Shown here one piece after another: positions 7,506 through 16,848 of a DNA stretch of 58,957 nt (positions are counted from its first letter, which is position 1; each line of letters opens with the position of its first letter). The notes beneath the pieces are model-generated. The model was given only the letters and a program-made list of their open reading frames with translations, searched no databases and was not told where the DNA came from. The stretch is from Firmicutes bacterium CAG:882. GTDB lineage: Bacteria > Bacillota > Clostridia > Lachnospirales > Lachnospiraceae. The position numbers were made by a program, and so were the translations under genes. Location: positions 1 through 58,957 of the forward strand of contig FR895444.1 of NCBI GenBank assembly GCA_000435595.1. The letters run 5' to 3'.

Positions 7506-8549
7506 ATGTCGAACAAGAATGCAGTGCCGGGAACTGACGGCAATCTTTATGTTCCTTATGAAAAAAGAACCGGTGAGAAGTCGGTAGTATATTTCACAAG
7601 GGATTTATCGCCTGAAGGACTTAAGAAGATTTATGACCGTGTGTCTAAGGGCATTGATGGCAGGATTGCCATCAAGCTCCACACAGGTGAGGCGGAGGGA
7701 CCTAACATCATCCCTCGTCCGTGGGTGAAAGAGTTATATGCAGACAGACTTCCGGATGCAACTGTTGTCGAGACTAACACATACTATGAGGGAAGCCGTT
7801 ATACAACCGAGGCTCACAGAAAGACACTTGAGACTAATGGCTGGACATTCTGTCCTGTTGACATCTTAGATGAGGATGGTGCGACGACATTTCCTGTCGA
7901 GGGTGGCAAGTGGCTTGATGAGATTCATGTCGGAAAGAATCTTCCTAATTATGACTCTCTGCTTGTCCTCACACATTTTAAAGGACATACGATGGGTGGC
8001 TTCGGAGGTTCTAACAAGAACATCGGAATAGGCTGTGCTGACGGAAGAATCGGTAAGGGGGAGATTCACACCACACCGGGCTCAGACAATATGTGGAGCG
8101 TAGCGGGTGAAGAACTCATGGAGCGGATGACAGAGTCGACGAAGGGTACCATTGACCACTTTGCGGGACATGTCTCATATATCAATGTCATGAGAAATAT
8201 GTCCGTATCCTGTGACTGTGAGGGGTGTGAGGCAGAGCCTGTTGTGACTCCGGATGTCGGAATTCTTGCAGGCTTCGATATTCTTGCTGTTGACAATGCC
8301 TGCGTGGATGTTATCTATAATCTTCCTGAGGGTGGCGGAAAGGCGATGATTGAGCGTGTGGAGACAAGGCATGGCTTAAGACAGCTTTCCTACATGAAGG
8401 AGCTTGGAATGGGTAATGACCTCTATACAATCATTGATATTGATAACAATGATGCCGAGATTACGGCGGAGGATATCACAAAGGGGATTGAGCCTGTATG
8501 GATGCCGGACAAGTTCAATACATTCCCGGGAAGAAATAAGCTGAGATAA
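7506..8549 (+). CDS. DUF362-family protein
   Basis: A 347-residue protein starting at ATG 7506 behind AAGGAGG. The fold family is DUF362, recognisable from segments such as LTHFKGHTMGGFGGSNKNIG near 160 and the late GILAGFDILAVDNACVDVIY. A small cysteine cluster (CDCEGCE) lies between these and could bind a metal or iron-sulfur centre. Members are common in anaerobes, often fused to ferredoxin domains, but their reaction is undefined; this one has no ferredoxin part. It is preceded by its own likely promoter and seems monocistronic. No signal peptide is seen, so it is probably cytoplasmic. Confidence 0.75.
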   Translation: MSNKNAVPGTDGNLYVPYEKRTGEKSVVYFTRDLSPEGLKKIYDRVSKGIDGRIAIKLHTGEAEGPNIIPRPWVKELYADRLPDATVVETNTYYEGSRYTTEAHRKTLETNGWTFCPVDILDEDGATTFPVEGGKWLDEIHVGKNLPNYDSLLVLTHFKGHTMGGFGGSNKNIGIGCADGRIGKGEIHTTPGSDNMWSVAGEELMERMTESTKGTIDHFAGHVSYINVMRNMSVSCDCEGCEAEPVVTPDVGILAGFDILAVDNACVDVIYNLPEGGGKAMIERVETRHGLRQLSYMKELGMGNDLYTIIDIDNNDAEITAEDITKGIEPVWMPDKFNTFPGRNKLR

Positions 8550-8665
8550 TAAATAACACGCTCTGGAAGCCTGCATTTTAATATGAGGTATCAAGCAGTG
8601 AAAACAGAATGCGGTTAATTAATCTTTCTTTAAAATGCTGTGCTGATTATTTAGCAAATTTTTAT

Positions 8666-8693
8666 TTGACAATTGCAGTTTCTTTGCTAAAAT
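8666..8693 (+). promoter_or_regulatory. Promoter of the first chemoreceptor gene
   Basis: TTGACA at 8666-8671 and TAAAAT at 8688-8693 are spaced by 16 bp, about 45 bp before the ATG at 8739. Confidence 0.65.
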
Positions 8694-8738
8694 TATATAC
8701 AATATCATACTAAAAATTGTTTTGGAGGAGAAATTGGC

Positions 8739-10430
8739 ATGAAGGACAGACTTAAGAAAATGAAATTGAGTAAAAGACTTAACTATGGATATGCGGTTGT
8801 TATTGCCATAATGGTGTTATCCGGAATCATGAGTATCATAGGCTTAGGAGTGATTTTCGGCAATTTCAAGAGCTATGTAAGCACGGTCAACATGGCAGAT
8901 TCAGCGGCAAAGCAGAGTATAATTGATATAAATATTGCAGCGAGAAACATCAGGGAGATGGCAATGAATCCGGATACCTCGACATACAGCGGCTATAGGG
9001 AGACTGTTGAGGCAAATATAACCGATATCGGAAATCAGCTTAATATTTTAAAGCAGGCTGCTGTTCTTGATGATTCAATCTACAATGAGTATTCAGATGT
9101 GCTGACATCATGGGGTGATGTAGCTTATTCAATTATGAAGAAAATTGAAAACGGTGAAGAGGATGAGGCTCAGCACATGATTTTAGAGCAGTGTGCACCT
9201 GCACTCAACGAAGTTTTATCAATCTCAGATGAGATAGATAAGATTACGGATGGTTTGACGGATGATGCATTAAAGGGAATATTTATATCGTTTATCGGCA
9301 GCATTGTGGTTATCATTTTATTTATTGTGGGAGCTATAATTGTTTCAATTAAACTCGGAAAGGCGGTTGTTGAGTCGATAGTCACGCCGCTTAAGATACT
9401 TGACAATACGGCAGTTGAGCTGTCTAAGGGAAATCTCCACAGTGAGATAGAGATTGAAGCTGACGATGAGATAGGCAGGCTTGGCGGAGCACTTAAGGAA
9501 TCCTTGGATACACTCGCACAGTATGTCGACGATATAGGACGCGCAATGAAGGAATTCTCCGACGGTAATTTTGACGTTCAGCCACAGGTTGAGTGGAAGG
9601 GCGATTTCATAGGAATTCTTGATTCGTTTATGAAGTTTGAGAGAAGCATGGCAGATACGGTTAAGGGCATTCAGAGAGCGGCGAATCAGGTTAAGGCAGG
9701 TTCGGATCAGGTTGCACAGGGAGCGACAGACCTTGCACAGGGAGCAACGGATCAGGCTGGTGTTACTGAGGAGCTTACCGCAACAGTAGAGACACTTGCC
9801 GACAGAGTATCAGGCAATGCACAGAGTGTCAAGGCGATAAGTGCCAAGGTTGAGAATGTGGGAAGCAGCATAATGGACGGCAATGAGAAGATGGAGAAGA
9901 TGGTTGCCTCAATGGATGAGATTGAAAAGTCATCCAAGGAGATTGGCAAGATTATTGAGACCATCAATGATATTGCATCACAGACCAATCTTTTGGCTCT
10001 CAATGCCTCAATTGAGGCGGCAAGAGCGGGAGATGCGGGACGAGGATTCGCTGTTGTGGCTGATCAGGTATCAGTGCTTGCGGCACAGAGTGCTAATGCG
10101 GCAAAGGAATCGACAGCACTTATTGAGACTTCGGTAAGAGCGGTTGAGAATGGTATTATTGCCGCTGACGAGGCTGCCAAGCAGCTTTCGGATGTAGTGA
10201 ACGGGTCTAAGATTATAACAAAAGAGGTTAATGAGGTTGCAGAGGAGCTTGCAAATGAGAATGAAGCATTTGAGCAGATTAAGCAGGGAGTTGAACAGAT
10301 TAACGATGTTGTTCAGACTAACTCAGCTACTTCACAGGAATGTGCTGCTTCAAGCCAGCAGATGAATTCACAGGCAGCGGCACTTGAGGAGCTTATCAGA
10401 AAGTTCAAGGTTGCACATTTCAATAAATAA
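8739..10430 (+). CDS. Methyl-accepting chemotaxis protein, four-helix-bundle sensor type
   Basis: A 563-residue transmembrane chemoreceptor. Membrane segment 1 is near residues 13-40 and segment 2 near 180-207. The all-helical ~140-residue external domain between them resembles the 4HB_MCP sensor. A HAMP domain follows (about 210-262), then a second HAMP-like stretch and the long signalling coiled coil. The hairpin tip motif AARAGDAGRGFAVVADQVSV contacts CheA and CheW. There is no C-terminal CheR-tethering pentapeptide. GGAGGAG precedes the start and a strong terminator follows, so the gene is monocistronic. The ligand is unknown. It implies that the organism is motile. Confidence 0.92.
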   Translation: MKDRLKKMKLSKRLNYGYAVVIAIMVLSGIMSIIGLGVIFGNFKSYVSTVNMADSAAKQSIIDINIAARNIREMAMNPDTSTYSGYRETVEANITDIGNQLNILKQAAVLDDSIYNEYSDVLTSWGDVAYSIMKKIENGEEDEAQHMILEQCAPALNEVLSISDEIDKITDGLTDDALKGIFISFIGSIVVIILFIVGAIIVSIKLGKAVVESIVTPLKILDNTAVELSKGNLHSEIEIEADDEIGRLGGALKESLDTLAQYVDDIGRAMKEFSDGNFDVQPQVEWKGDFIGILDSFMKFERSMADTVKGIQRAANQVKAGSDQVAQGATDLAQGATDQAGVTEELTATVETLADRVSGNAQSVKAISAKVENVGSSIMDGNEKMEKMVASMDEIEKSSKEIGKIIETINDIASQTNLLALNASIEAARAGDAGRGFAVVADQVSVLAAQSANAAKESTALIETSVRAVENGIIAADEAAKQLSDVVNGSKIITKEVNEVAEELANENEAFEQIKQGVEQINDVVQTNSATSQECAASSQQMNSQAAALEELIRKFKVAHFNK

Positions 10431-10461
10431 TTATAAGAGTTAATAATATAATAGTTAAATG

Positions 10462-10493
10462 AAGGCGGAGAAATGCTTCTTCGCCTTTTTTTT
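10462..10493 (+). terminator. Rho-independent terminator after the chemoreceptor gene
   Basis: An 11-bp stem (AAGGCGGAGAA with TTCTTCGCCTT, one G-T pair) and ATGC loop are followed by a T tract. Confidence 0.9.
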
Positions 10494-10602
10494 GAATGAC
10501 AAGAGGGTGGAACAATGGTATAATAAATATAAACACAGATGGCGTGGAGCGTGGGGATTTTCAGGCTGATACTGTGAAATATATTAAATTGGGGATACAT
10601 TT

Positions 10603-12474
10603 ATGAAGAAGGTTGCTTTAATTTCAGACGGCTGGAAGCGTCTTATTGTGTACGCCTGGGTTGCCGGTATAAAGTCATATATTGATGCGTGTGATGAGGA
10701 TATATGTCTTTGCCAGTTCAACTGCCATGGTAACTGGAGTACCGATGAGCTGTATAATCAGGGAGAATATAATATATATAATCTTCCGGAGCTTTCGGAG
10801 TATGATGGGATTATACTTGACTGCCTTAACATAAGGGATGAGAAGGTTCTTAAGAAGCTGATTGAGCATATTAAGAGGGCAGGGGTACCGGTTGTAAGCA
10901 TTGCATGCAATATTGACGGTTTTTATTATGTGGGAATAGACAATTACAGAACGATAGAGCAGCTTATAGAGCATCTTTACACGGAACATGGATGCAGAAG
11001 CTATGTATATGCCGGAGGACCAAGAGAGAATTATGAAAATATGCAGCGTGTTCAGGCATATAGAAATGCACTTACAAGATTCGGAATTGACATAAGATGC
11101 AATCCGGTATGGTATGGCGATTATGATTTTGACACAGGTGTGAGATACTTCAAAGAGTATGTGGAGGGACAGCCGGAGAGTGGAGATGAGATTAAGTTTC
11201 CTGATGCTTTTGTATGTGCCAACGATAATATTGCTACCGGACTCTGCCATTGCGCACAGAATATGGGGTATCGGATTCCGGAAGACTTCAGGGTGACAGG
11301 CTTCGACAATCTTGATAAAGCGATGTATTTTGAACCACAGATAACAACCGTGAGTCTTAAGCGTGAGCAGATTGGCGCAAGGTGCATGGAGATACTTGAT
11401 AGTATATGGAATGGCAGGACGACACCTGAAAATGTATTCATTGAGTCGGAATGCATATTCACCGAGAGCTGTGGATGCCCGAACTCAGGACTGCTCGATT
11501 ACAGAAAATATGTAAAGAATGACATTATAGGAAGTGTTAACAAGCTGAGAAGAGAGGAAGAACTTATAAGGCTTGAAGGAAACATGACGAAATGCACTTC
11601 TTATGAACAGTTGTTTGCTATGGTGACGGATTATTTTATGAGTCTTGAATGTGACGGCTTTGGAATGGTAATCGACAAAAGACTCTATGATTTTGCCGAT
11701 GAGGGTGTGTTTCCTGTTGAGGGATATGAAAAGGATATGCTTATAACGGCATATCTTTGCGATAAGCAGAAGCTGTACAAGAGAGAAGGTACAGGTTTTT
11801 TGAAGGAATATATTGAAGAGAACGGTTCCGGCAATATATACATGTTTACGCCGATACATTTCAGAAACAGAACGGTAGGCTTCAGTGTGTTGATTAACGG
11901 AAGCTTTTTGTATGACAACCCGTTCTTCTATGACATACACAATACGCTTGTGAAAAATATGGAGAATCTTTATGCCAGATTCCGTTTAGAGAAGGTTAAC
12001 AAAAAGCTGAAAGATATATATAATCGTGATCAGCTTACGGGATTATACAACAGACTTGCCTACAGTGAGATGATAGAACCACGGTATTTGGAGTTCTGCC
12101 GTGAGAACAGGATATGTGCGGTTACATTTGCAGATGTGGATTCATTCAAAATAATTAATGATACTTATGGACATGAGCGCGGTGACGAGATTATAAGAAC
12201 TATTGCAAAAGTGCTTTCGGATGAGTGCCCGGGTGATGGGTATGTGTATAGGTTCGGAGGAGATGAGTTCGTTGCATTCTTTCCGTGCAGTGACAGCAGC
12301 GACGGGGAAAGGTTCAGAAATAATACTGTAGCCAGACTTGCCGGGAAAGGCATACATATAAGCATGGGGCTTGCAATCACTGAACCATCAGAGAAAAGAA
12401 ATTTTGAGCATTATCTGCAGGAAGCTGATAAGAATATGTATGAAATTAAGAATAACAAGAAAAGACCTGATTAA
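10603..12474 (+). CDS. Diguanylate cyclase with LacI-type sugar-binding sensor domain
   Basis: A 623-residue protein. Residues 1 to about 285 form a periplasmic-binding-protein-like type 1 domain as found in LacI repressors (KFPDAFVCANDNIATGL, FRVTGFDNLDKAM), but with no DNA-binding headpiece. A middle region of about 150 residues could be GAF-like. The GGDEF domain occupies about 455-620 with the active-site FGGDEF at 551-556 and the metal-binding aspartate in TFADVDSFK. The RxxD inhibitory site expected just upstream is not seen. With no signal peptide or membrane segment, it is a cytoplasmic enzyme making c-di-GMP, presumably in response to a sugar or related small molecule (inference). 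Confidence 0.88.
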   Translation: MKKVALISDGWKRLIVYAWVAGIKSYIDACDEDICLCQFNCHGNWSTDELYNQGEYNIYNLPELSEYDGIILDCLNIRDEKVLKKLIEHIKRAGVPVVSIACNIDGFYYVGIDNYRTIEQLIEHLYTEHGCRSYVYAGGPRENYENMQRVQAYRNALTRFGIDIRCNPVWYGDYDFDTGVRYFKEYVEGQPESGDEIKFPDAFVCANDNIATGLCHCAQNMGYRIPEDFRVTGFDNLDKAMYFEPQITTVSLKREQIGARCMEILDSIWNGRTTPENVFIESECIFTESCGCPNSGLLDYRKYVKNDIIGSVNKLRREEELIRLEGNMTKCTSYEQLFAMVTDYFMSLECDGFGMVIDKRLYDFADEGVFPVEGYEKDMLITAYLCDKQKLYKREGTGFLKEYIEENGSGNIYMFTPIHFRNRTVGFSVLINGSFLYDNPFFYDIHNTLVKNMENLYARFRLEKVNKKLKDIYNRDQLTGLYNRLAYSEMIEPRYLEFCRENRICAVTFADVDSFKIINDTYGHERGDEIIRTIAKVLSDECPGDGYVYRFGGDEFVAFFPCSDSSDGERFRNNTVARLAGKGIHISMGLAITEPSEKRNFEHYLQEADKNMYEIKNNKKRPD

Positions 12475-12511
12475 ATATTATCCTGTAAGGATGGGAAGAA
12501 TAAGAGGATGT

Positions 12512-13891
12512 ATGAAAGATATGCCTGATGATAAAAAAACATCCAATGTTGAAGCGTTATATGACATGGATAAAAAAGATTTTGAACTTTATATCTATTC
12601 ATTGCGGAAAATGGCTGAGAATAATATGGAGTCTAACCGCACGTTCATGACTAATCTGTATAATCTTCGAGCATTTCAGTACAAGGCACAGGAGGAGATG
12701 ATTGCGAATCCGGGGCTTAAGTTTGCCATGATTGTGCTTGATTTTTCCAATTTTAAGTCGATAAACGAATTCTGCAGCAGGGATGTAGGAGACGGGTTGT
12801 TAAAGGCTACTGCCGATGCACTTAGAAGCGAGAGCGGTGAACATGTGGTATTATCACATTTCAGGGCGGATATATTTGCCATATTTACACCGTTTGAGGA
12901 GGAGAGGGAGCTTGTTGATATAACGGAGAGAATAGGCGGACGCATTTCCGAGTACAAGATGCCGTACAAGGCACTGCCGGCATTTGGAATATGCATTGCT
13001 GACTATCCGGCCATGTCCGTGAGCCTTATGAGGGACTATGCCACGATGGCACTTGGAACCATTAAAGGCAAGTTTTATGCAAAATATGCTTTCTTTGATA
13101 CGAAGATGCGGAAGCAGATGCTTGTCAATAAGATGATTGAGAATGATATAGTTGATGCACTTGAGGAAGAACAGCTCTGTATATTTATACAGCCTAAGGT
13201 TAATATAAGTGATGGCAGGATAATAGGCGGGGAGGCTCTTGTGCGGTGGAGGTATAAGGATAACACAATGGTATCTCCGGGAGAGTTCATTCCTGTTGTT
13301 GAGCGCAATGGTCTTATCATAGATGTGGATATATATGTGTGGACAAGAGTGTTCTGCTTTATCGGGAGAAGACTTGCGGAGGGAAAACGTGTTGAGCCGA
13401 TATCGATAAACATATCAAGACTTCATGTGTTTGACACTTCGTTTAAGGATACGATAATTAATCTGTCCAAGAAATATAACGTTCCGCCTGAGTATGTGCC
13501 GCTTGAACTCACTGAGAGCGGTTTTTCCGAGAATCAGGAAGTCATGTATGACAATATGGATGAACTGAGAAGCTATGGCTTTACAATATCGATGGATGAT
13601 TTCGGAATAGGATATTCGACAATGACTATGCTGAAGGACCAGCCTGTGGACGAGATTAAGATAGATAAAGGCTTTATTGATGACATAGAGAATCCTAAGA
13701 GCCGGAGTATATTAAGACATACGGTTCAGATGTTAAAGGAACTTGACCTTGATATTATAGTTGAGGGCGTTGAGAATGAGGCACAGAAAGATTTTTTATT
13801 AGAATGCGGCTGTACCAATGCACAGGGATATCTTTACTACAAGCCTATGCCTGTGGATAAGTTTGAAAAGCTGCTTGATGAAGGAAAATGA
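12512..13891 (+). CDS. EAL c-di-GMP phosphodiesterase with degenerate GGDEF domain
   Basis: The frame is open from 12371, overlapping the previous gene, but the start at 12512 has AGAGG just upstream and avoids most of the overlap. The 459-residue product has a GGDEF-like domain in which the signature is replaced by FRADIFAIF, so it should not be a cyclase. The EAL domain follows, with its catalytic set intact: GEALVRW, SINISRLH, LELTES, MDDFGIGYST, IKIDKGFI, EGVEN and NAQGYLYYKP. It should hydrolyse c-di-GMP. It starts 37 bp after the cyclase gene, making a synthesis/degradation pair in one probable transcript. Confidence 0.88.
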   Translation: MKDMPDDKKTSNVEALYDMDKKDFELYIYSLRKMAENNMESNRTFMTNLYNLRAFQYKAQEEMIANPGLKFAMIVLDFSNFKSINEFCSRDVGDGLLKATADALRSESGEHVVLSHFRADIFAIFTPFEEERELVDITERIGGRISEYKMPYKALPAFGICIADYPAMSVSLMRDYATMALGTIKGKFYAKYAFFDTKMRKQMLVNKMIENDIVDALEEEQLCIFIQPKVNISDGRIIGGEALVRWRYKDNTMVSPGEFIPVVERNGLIIDVDIYVWTRVFCFIGRRLAEGKRVEPISINISRLHVFDTSFKDTIINLSKKYNVPPEYVPLELTESGFSENQEVMYDNMDELRSYGFTISMDDFGIGYSTMTMLKDQPVDEIKIDKGFIDDIENPKSRSILRHTVQMLKELDLDIIVEGVENEAQKDFLLECGCTNAQGYLYYKPMPVDKFEKLLDEGK

Positions 13892-13912
13892 CAATGAAAT
13901 GGAGCATTAATA

Positions 13913-14332
13913 ATGAAGATATCAACTAAGGGCAGATATGCCATAAGACTCATGCTTGACTTGGCTTTGGATACATCGGGAAAGCCTGTGAGTCTGAACG
14001 ACATAGCTTCAAGACAACAGATTTCAGAGAAATATCTCGAACAGATTATATCGGTACTCAACAAGGCGGGATATGTAAAAAGCATAAGAGGTCCACAAGG
14101 AGGATATCAGCTTGTTAAGAAACCTGAAGAGTATACTGTGGGAATGATATTAAGAACTACGGAAGGAGACCTTGCACCTGTAAGCTGTGTCGGAAGCGGA
14201 GCGGTGGAATGTGACAGGGCGGATGGATGTGTCACGGTGAGGATATGGCAGAAAATCAATGATGCGGTTGATAATGTTGTTGACAATATAACACTTGAAG
14301 ACCTTGTTGATTGGCAGAATGAGAAGAAATGA
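13913..14332 (+). CDS. Rrf2-family (IscR-like) transcriptional regulator
   Basis: A 139-residue protein with the Rrf2 winged helix at the N-terminus (MKISTKGRYAIRLMLDLAL, then QQISEKYLEQIISVL and IRGPQGGYQL). Three cysteines in the spacing C-x6-C-x6-C (VSCVGSGAVECDRADGCVT, near residues 92-106) could hold an iron-sulfur cluster, as in IscR. The gene lies 21 bp after the EAL gene and 11 bp before the GH95 gene, suggesting one operon. It is not next to the isc-like cysteine desulfurase in this window (24593-25747). It may sense Fe-S status or redox and act on the surrounding operon, which is inference. Confidence 0.88.
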   Translation: MKISTKGRYAIRLMLDLALDTSGKPVSLNDIASRQQISEKYLEQIISVLNKAGYVKSIRGPQGGYQLVKKPEEYTVGMILRTTEGDLAPVSCVGSGAVECDRADGCVTVRIWQKINDAVDNVVDNITLEDLVDWQNEKK

Positions 14333-14343
14333 GAGGGTGAGGT

Positions 14344-16662
14344 ATGTCTAAGCTGCTATATAATGTGCCTGCGGCTGAGTGGGAAGAAGCATTGCCGATT
14401 GGAAACGGACGCATGGGAGCAATGATTTACGGGGGAACCGTAAATGAGCATATTCAGCTCAATGAGGAGAGTATCTGGTATGGAGGAAAGATGGACAGGG
14501 ATAATCCTGACACGCTTGCCAATCTTCCGAGAATAAGAGAACTCCTTCTTGGTGGAAGAATATCCGAGGCTGAGCATCTGATGCGTCTTACAATGTCAGG
14601 GTGTCCGGAGAGTGCTCACCCGTACCAGACGCTTGGAGATCTGTACATTGATTTTTTGCATTGCGGAGAGATAAGTGATTACAGCAGGGAGCTTGAACTT
14701 GAAAATGCGGCTGCGAAGGTTGAATATTTATGTGACGGTGTGAAATATAAGAGATGTATATTTGCATCACACCCGGCGGACTGCATAGTGATGTGCATTG
14801 AGGCTGACAAGCCCGGAATGATTAACCTTGAGGCACGTTTTTCAAGACCTGAACGTGCATATAACGGTGTTGACAGAATTGGCAGCGACACTGTGCTTAT
14901 GCATGGAGATTTGGGAAAACGCGGATATGATTTTGCGATGGCACTGCGTGCCGTGAGTGATGGTGGAAGTGTCAGACAGCTCGGCGAATATCTTGTGGTT
15001 GAGAATGCCGATAAGGTGTGGCTGTATATCACATCGGATTGTACATATCATTGTAAGGATGAACTGAACAGACTTCTTAAAGAGAACAAGTCTGATAACG
15101 GCGTAACGGGAGAATGTGGTGCCGTCTTAGAGAGCAATATAGCACTCGGACTTTTGAAGAAAAGGATTGGCGATATTCTTGATGCTTCAGCGGATAAGGG
15201 ATATGAGGAGCTGTTTAAAGAGCATGTAAGAGATTACCGTGAACTGTTTGGCAGAGTGGATTTTTCGCTTGCTGAAGATGACAAGGATGATTGTAACGTG
15301 CTGACGGATAAACTGCTTGATGATGCACAAAAGGGGCATGTGAGCGGATATCTGTGTAAGCTGTATTTCGATTTCGGAAGGTATCTGCTTATTGCGTGCA
15401 GCAGAGAGGGAGGACTTCCGGCTACACTTCAGGGCTTGTGGAATAAGGATATGCTTCCGCCGTGGGACTGCAAGTACACAATAAATATCAACACGGAGAT
15501 GAACTATTGGCCGGCGGAGAACTGTAATCTGTCAGAATGTCATGAGCCGTTATTTGCACTGCTCAGAAGGATGCTGCCTAATGGTCAGAGAACAGCAAAG
15601 GCAATGTATGGGTGCCGTGGCTTTGTCGCACATCATAATACCAATATAGAGGGAGAGACATCGGTGCAGGATTTGTGGATTCCCGGGTCATATTGGGTGA
15701 TGGGAGCTGCATGGCTGTGTACACATCAGTGGACTCATTATCTGTATACAAGGGATAAAGAATTTCTGCGTGGTAACTTTGATATAATGAGGGAAGCTGC
15801 ACAATTCTTTCTTGATTTTATGATAGATGTTGATGGGTATCTTATGACATGTCCGTCAGTGTCACCTGAGAACAGCTATGTTCTTCCCAACGGGGAGAAG
15901 GGGGCTAACGGTGTTGGTGTGACGATGGACAATCAGATTATAAGGGATTTGTTCAATCAGTGTATCAAGGCGGCGGAGGTTTTAGGAGTTGATGATGAAC
16001 TCAATGAACAGATTAAGAATGCTGTCAAAAGACTGCTTCCTACCACAATAGGAAGTGATGGAAGAATCCTTGAATGGCGTGAGGGATATAAGGAGTTTGA
16101 GCCGGGACACAGACATATATCACATCTGTATGGACTGCATCCGTCATCACAGATAACCGTGGATGGCACACCTGAGCTTGCATGTGCGGCAAGGAAAACA
16201 CTTGAGGGCAGGCTGTCACATGGTGGAGGACATACGGGCTGGAGCAGGGCATGGATTATTAATCATTATGCCAAGCTGTGGGATGGAGATGCAGCTTACG
16301 ATAATTTGTGTAAGCTTTTTGCATCATCAACCTATCCAAATCTATTTGACAAGCATCCTCCGTTTCAGATAGACGGTAACTTCGGAGCAGCTGCAGCCGT
16401 GGTGGAGATGCTTGTTCAGAGCAATGAGGAGAGAATTGTTCTTCTGCCGGCACTTCCGGCCGACTGGAAGAATGGTCATATATACGGAGTACGTGTAGTC
16501 GGTAATGCATCAGTGGACATAAGCTGGGAGAATAGCAGACTTAAGGCGGCTGTTCTTCATGCTTACTCTGATATTGACACTACGGTAAAGATTCCGTTCG
16601 GTGTCCATCAAGATGAAAAGCATATCCGCTGTGCCGCAGGTGAGAATATTGAAATTATCTGA
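14344..16662 (+). CDS. GH95-family glycoside hydrolase (alpha-L-fucosidase/galactosidase type)
   Basis: A 772-residue enzyme matching glycoside hydrolase family 95 along its whole length. It begins with the N-terminal beta-sandwich (AEWEEALPIGNGRMGAMIYG and HIQLNEESIWYGG) and continues into the (alpha/alpha)6 barrel with ININTEMNYWPAE, GHTGWSRAWIINHYAKLWDG and PFQIDGNFGAAAAVVEML. GH95 enzymes invert and release terminal alpha-1,2-linked L-fucose or L-galactose from glycans or plant xyloglucan and pectin side chains. No signal peptide is present, so it likely acts on imported oligosaccharides. It is the last gene of the c-di-GMP/Rrf2 cluster, an unusual setting for a glycosidase. Confidence 0.9.
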   Translation: MSKLLYNVPAAEWEEALPIGNGRMGAMIYGGTVNEHIQLNEESIWYGGKMDRDNPDTLANLPRIRELLLGGRISEAEHLMRLTMSGCPESAHPYQTLGDLYIDFLHCGEISDYSRELELENAAAKVEYLCDGVKYKRCIFASHPADCIVMCIEADKPGMINLEARFSRPERAYNGVDRIGSDTVLMHGDLGKRGYDFAMALRAVSDGGSVRQLGEYLVVENADKVWLYITSDCTYHCKDELNRLLKENKSDNGVTGECGAVLESNIALGLLKKRIGDILDASADKGYEELFKEHVRDYRELFGRVDFSLAEDDKDDCNVLTDKLLDDAQKGHVSGYLCKLYFDFGRYLLIACSREGGLPATLQGLWNKDMLPPWDCKYTININTEMNYWPAENCNLSECHEPLFALLRRMLPNGQRTAKAMYGCRGFVAHHNTNIEGETSVQDLWIPGSYWVMGAAWLCTHQWTHYLYTRDKEFLRGNFDIMREAAQFFLDFMIDVDGYLMTCPSVSPENSYVLPNGEKGANGVGVTMDNQIIRDLFNQCIKAAEVLGVDDELNEQIKNAVKRLLPTTIGSDGRILEWREGYKEFEPGHRHISHLYGLHPSSQITVDGTPELACAARKTLEGRLSHGGGHTGWSRAWIINHYAKLWDGDAAYDNLCKLFASSTYPNLFDKHPPFQIDGNFGAAAAVVEMLVQSNEERIVLLPALPADWKNGHIYGVRVVGNASVDISWENSRLKAAVLHAYSDIDTTVKIPFGVHQDEKHIRCAAGENIEII

Positions 16663-16682
16663 GACAGTGTAATTGAGTATAG

Positions 16683-16805
16683 TGTGAAAAATAAGCTTGA
16701 TAGCTTATTGTTTCACATGCCATGCTTGCATGGCTTTTGCTATTTGTGCCGCAGGCGTCACAAAGTAGCATTTATCGTGGTCAAAATTTGAGATTTTGCC
16801 CACGA
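16683..16805. repeat. Run of four tandem hairpins between GH95 and NUDIX genes
   Basis: Four stem-loops follow each other with little spacing. The first (16683-16717) has a 15-bp stem with one bulged G. The second (16719-16734) is GCCATGC with GCATGGC. The third (16738-16770) is TGCTA-TTTGTG with CACAAA-TAGCA and a 10-nt loop. The fourth (16775-16805) has TCGTGG-CAAAAT arms. Only the second is followed by a T tract. The block fills most of the gap between the genes and may combine a terminator with a structured leader or a palindromic repeat element. Confidence 0.6.
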
Positions 16806-16848
16806 TTCCTCCGGTAAAAAAAACATTGCCTGCGGAATGGAGATTAAG

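Noticed and set aside
8573..8638. Inverted repeat GCATTTTAA...TTAAAATGC after the DUF362 gene
   Set aside because: The loop is about 45 nt, the arms are AT-rich and imperfect, and no T tract follows, so it was not called a terminator.
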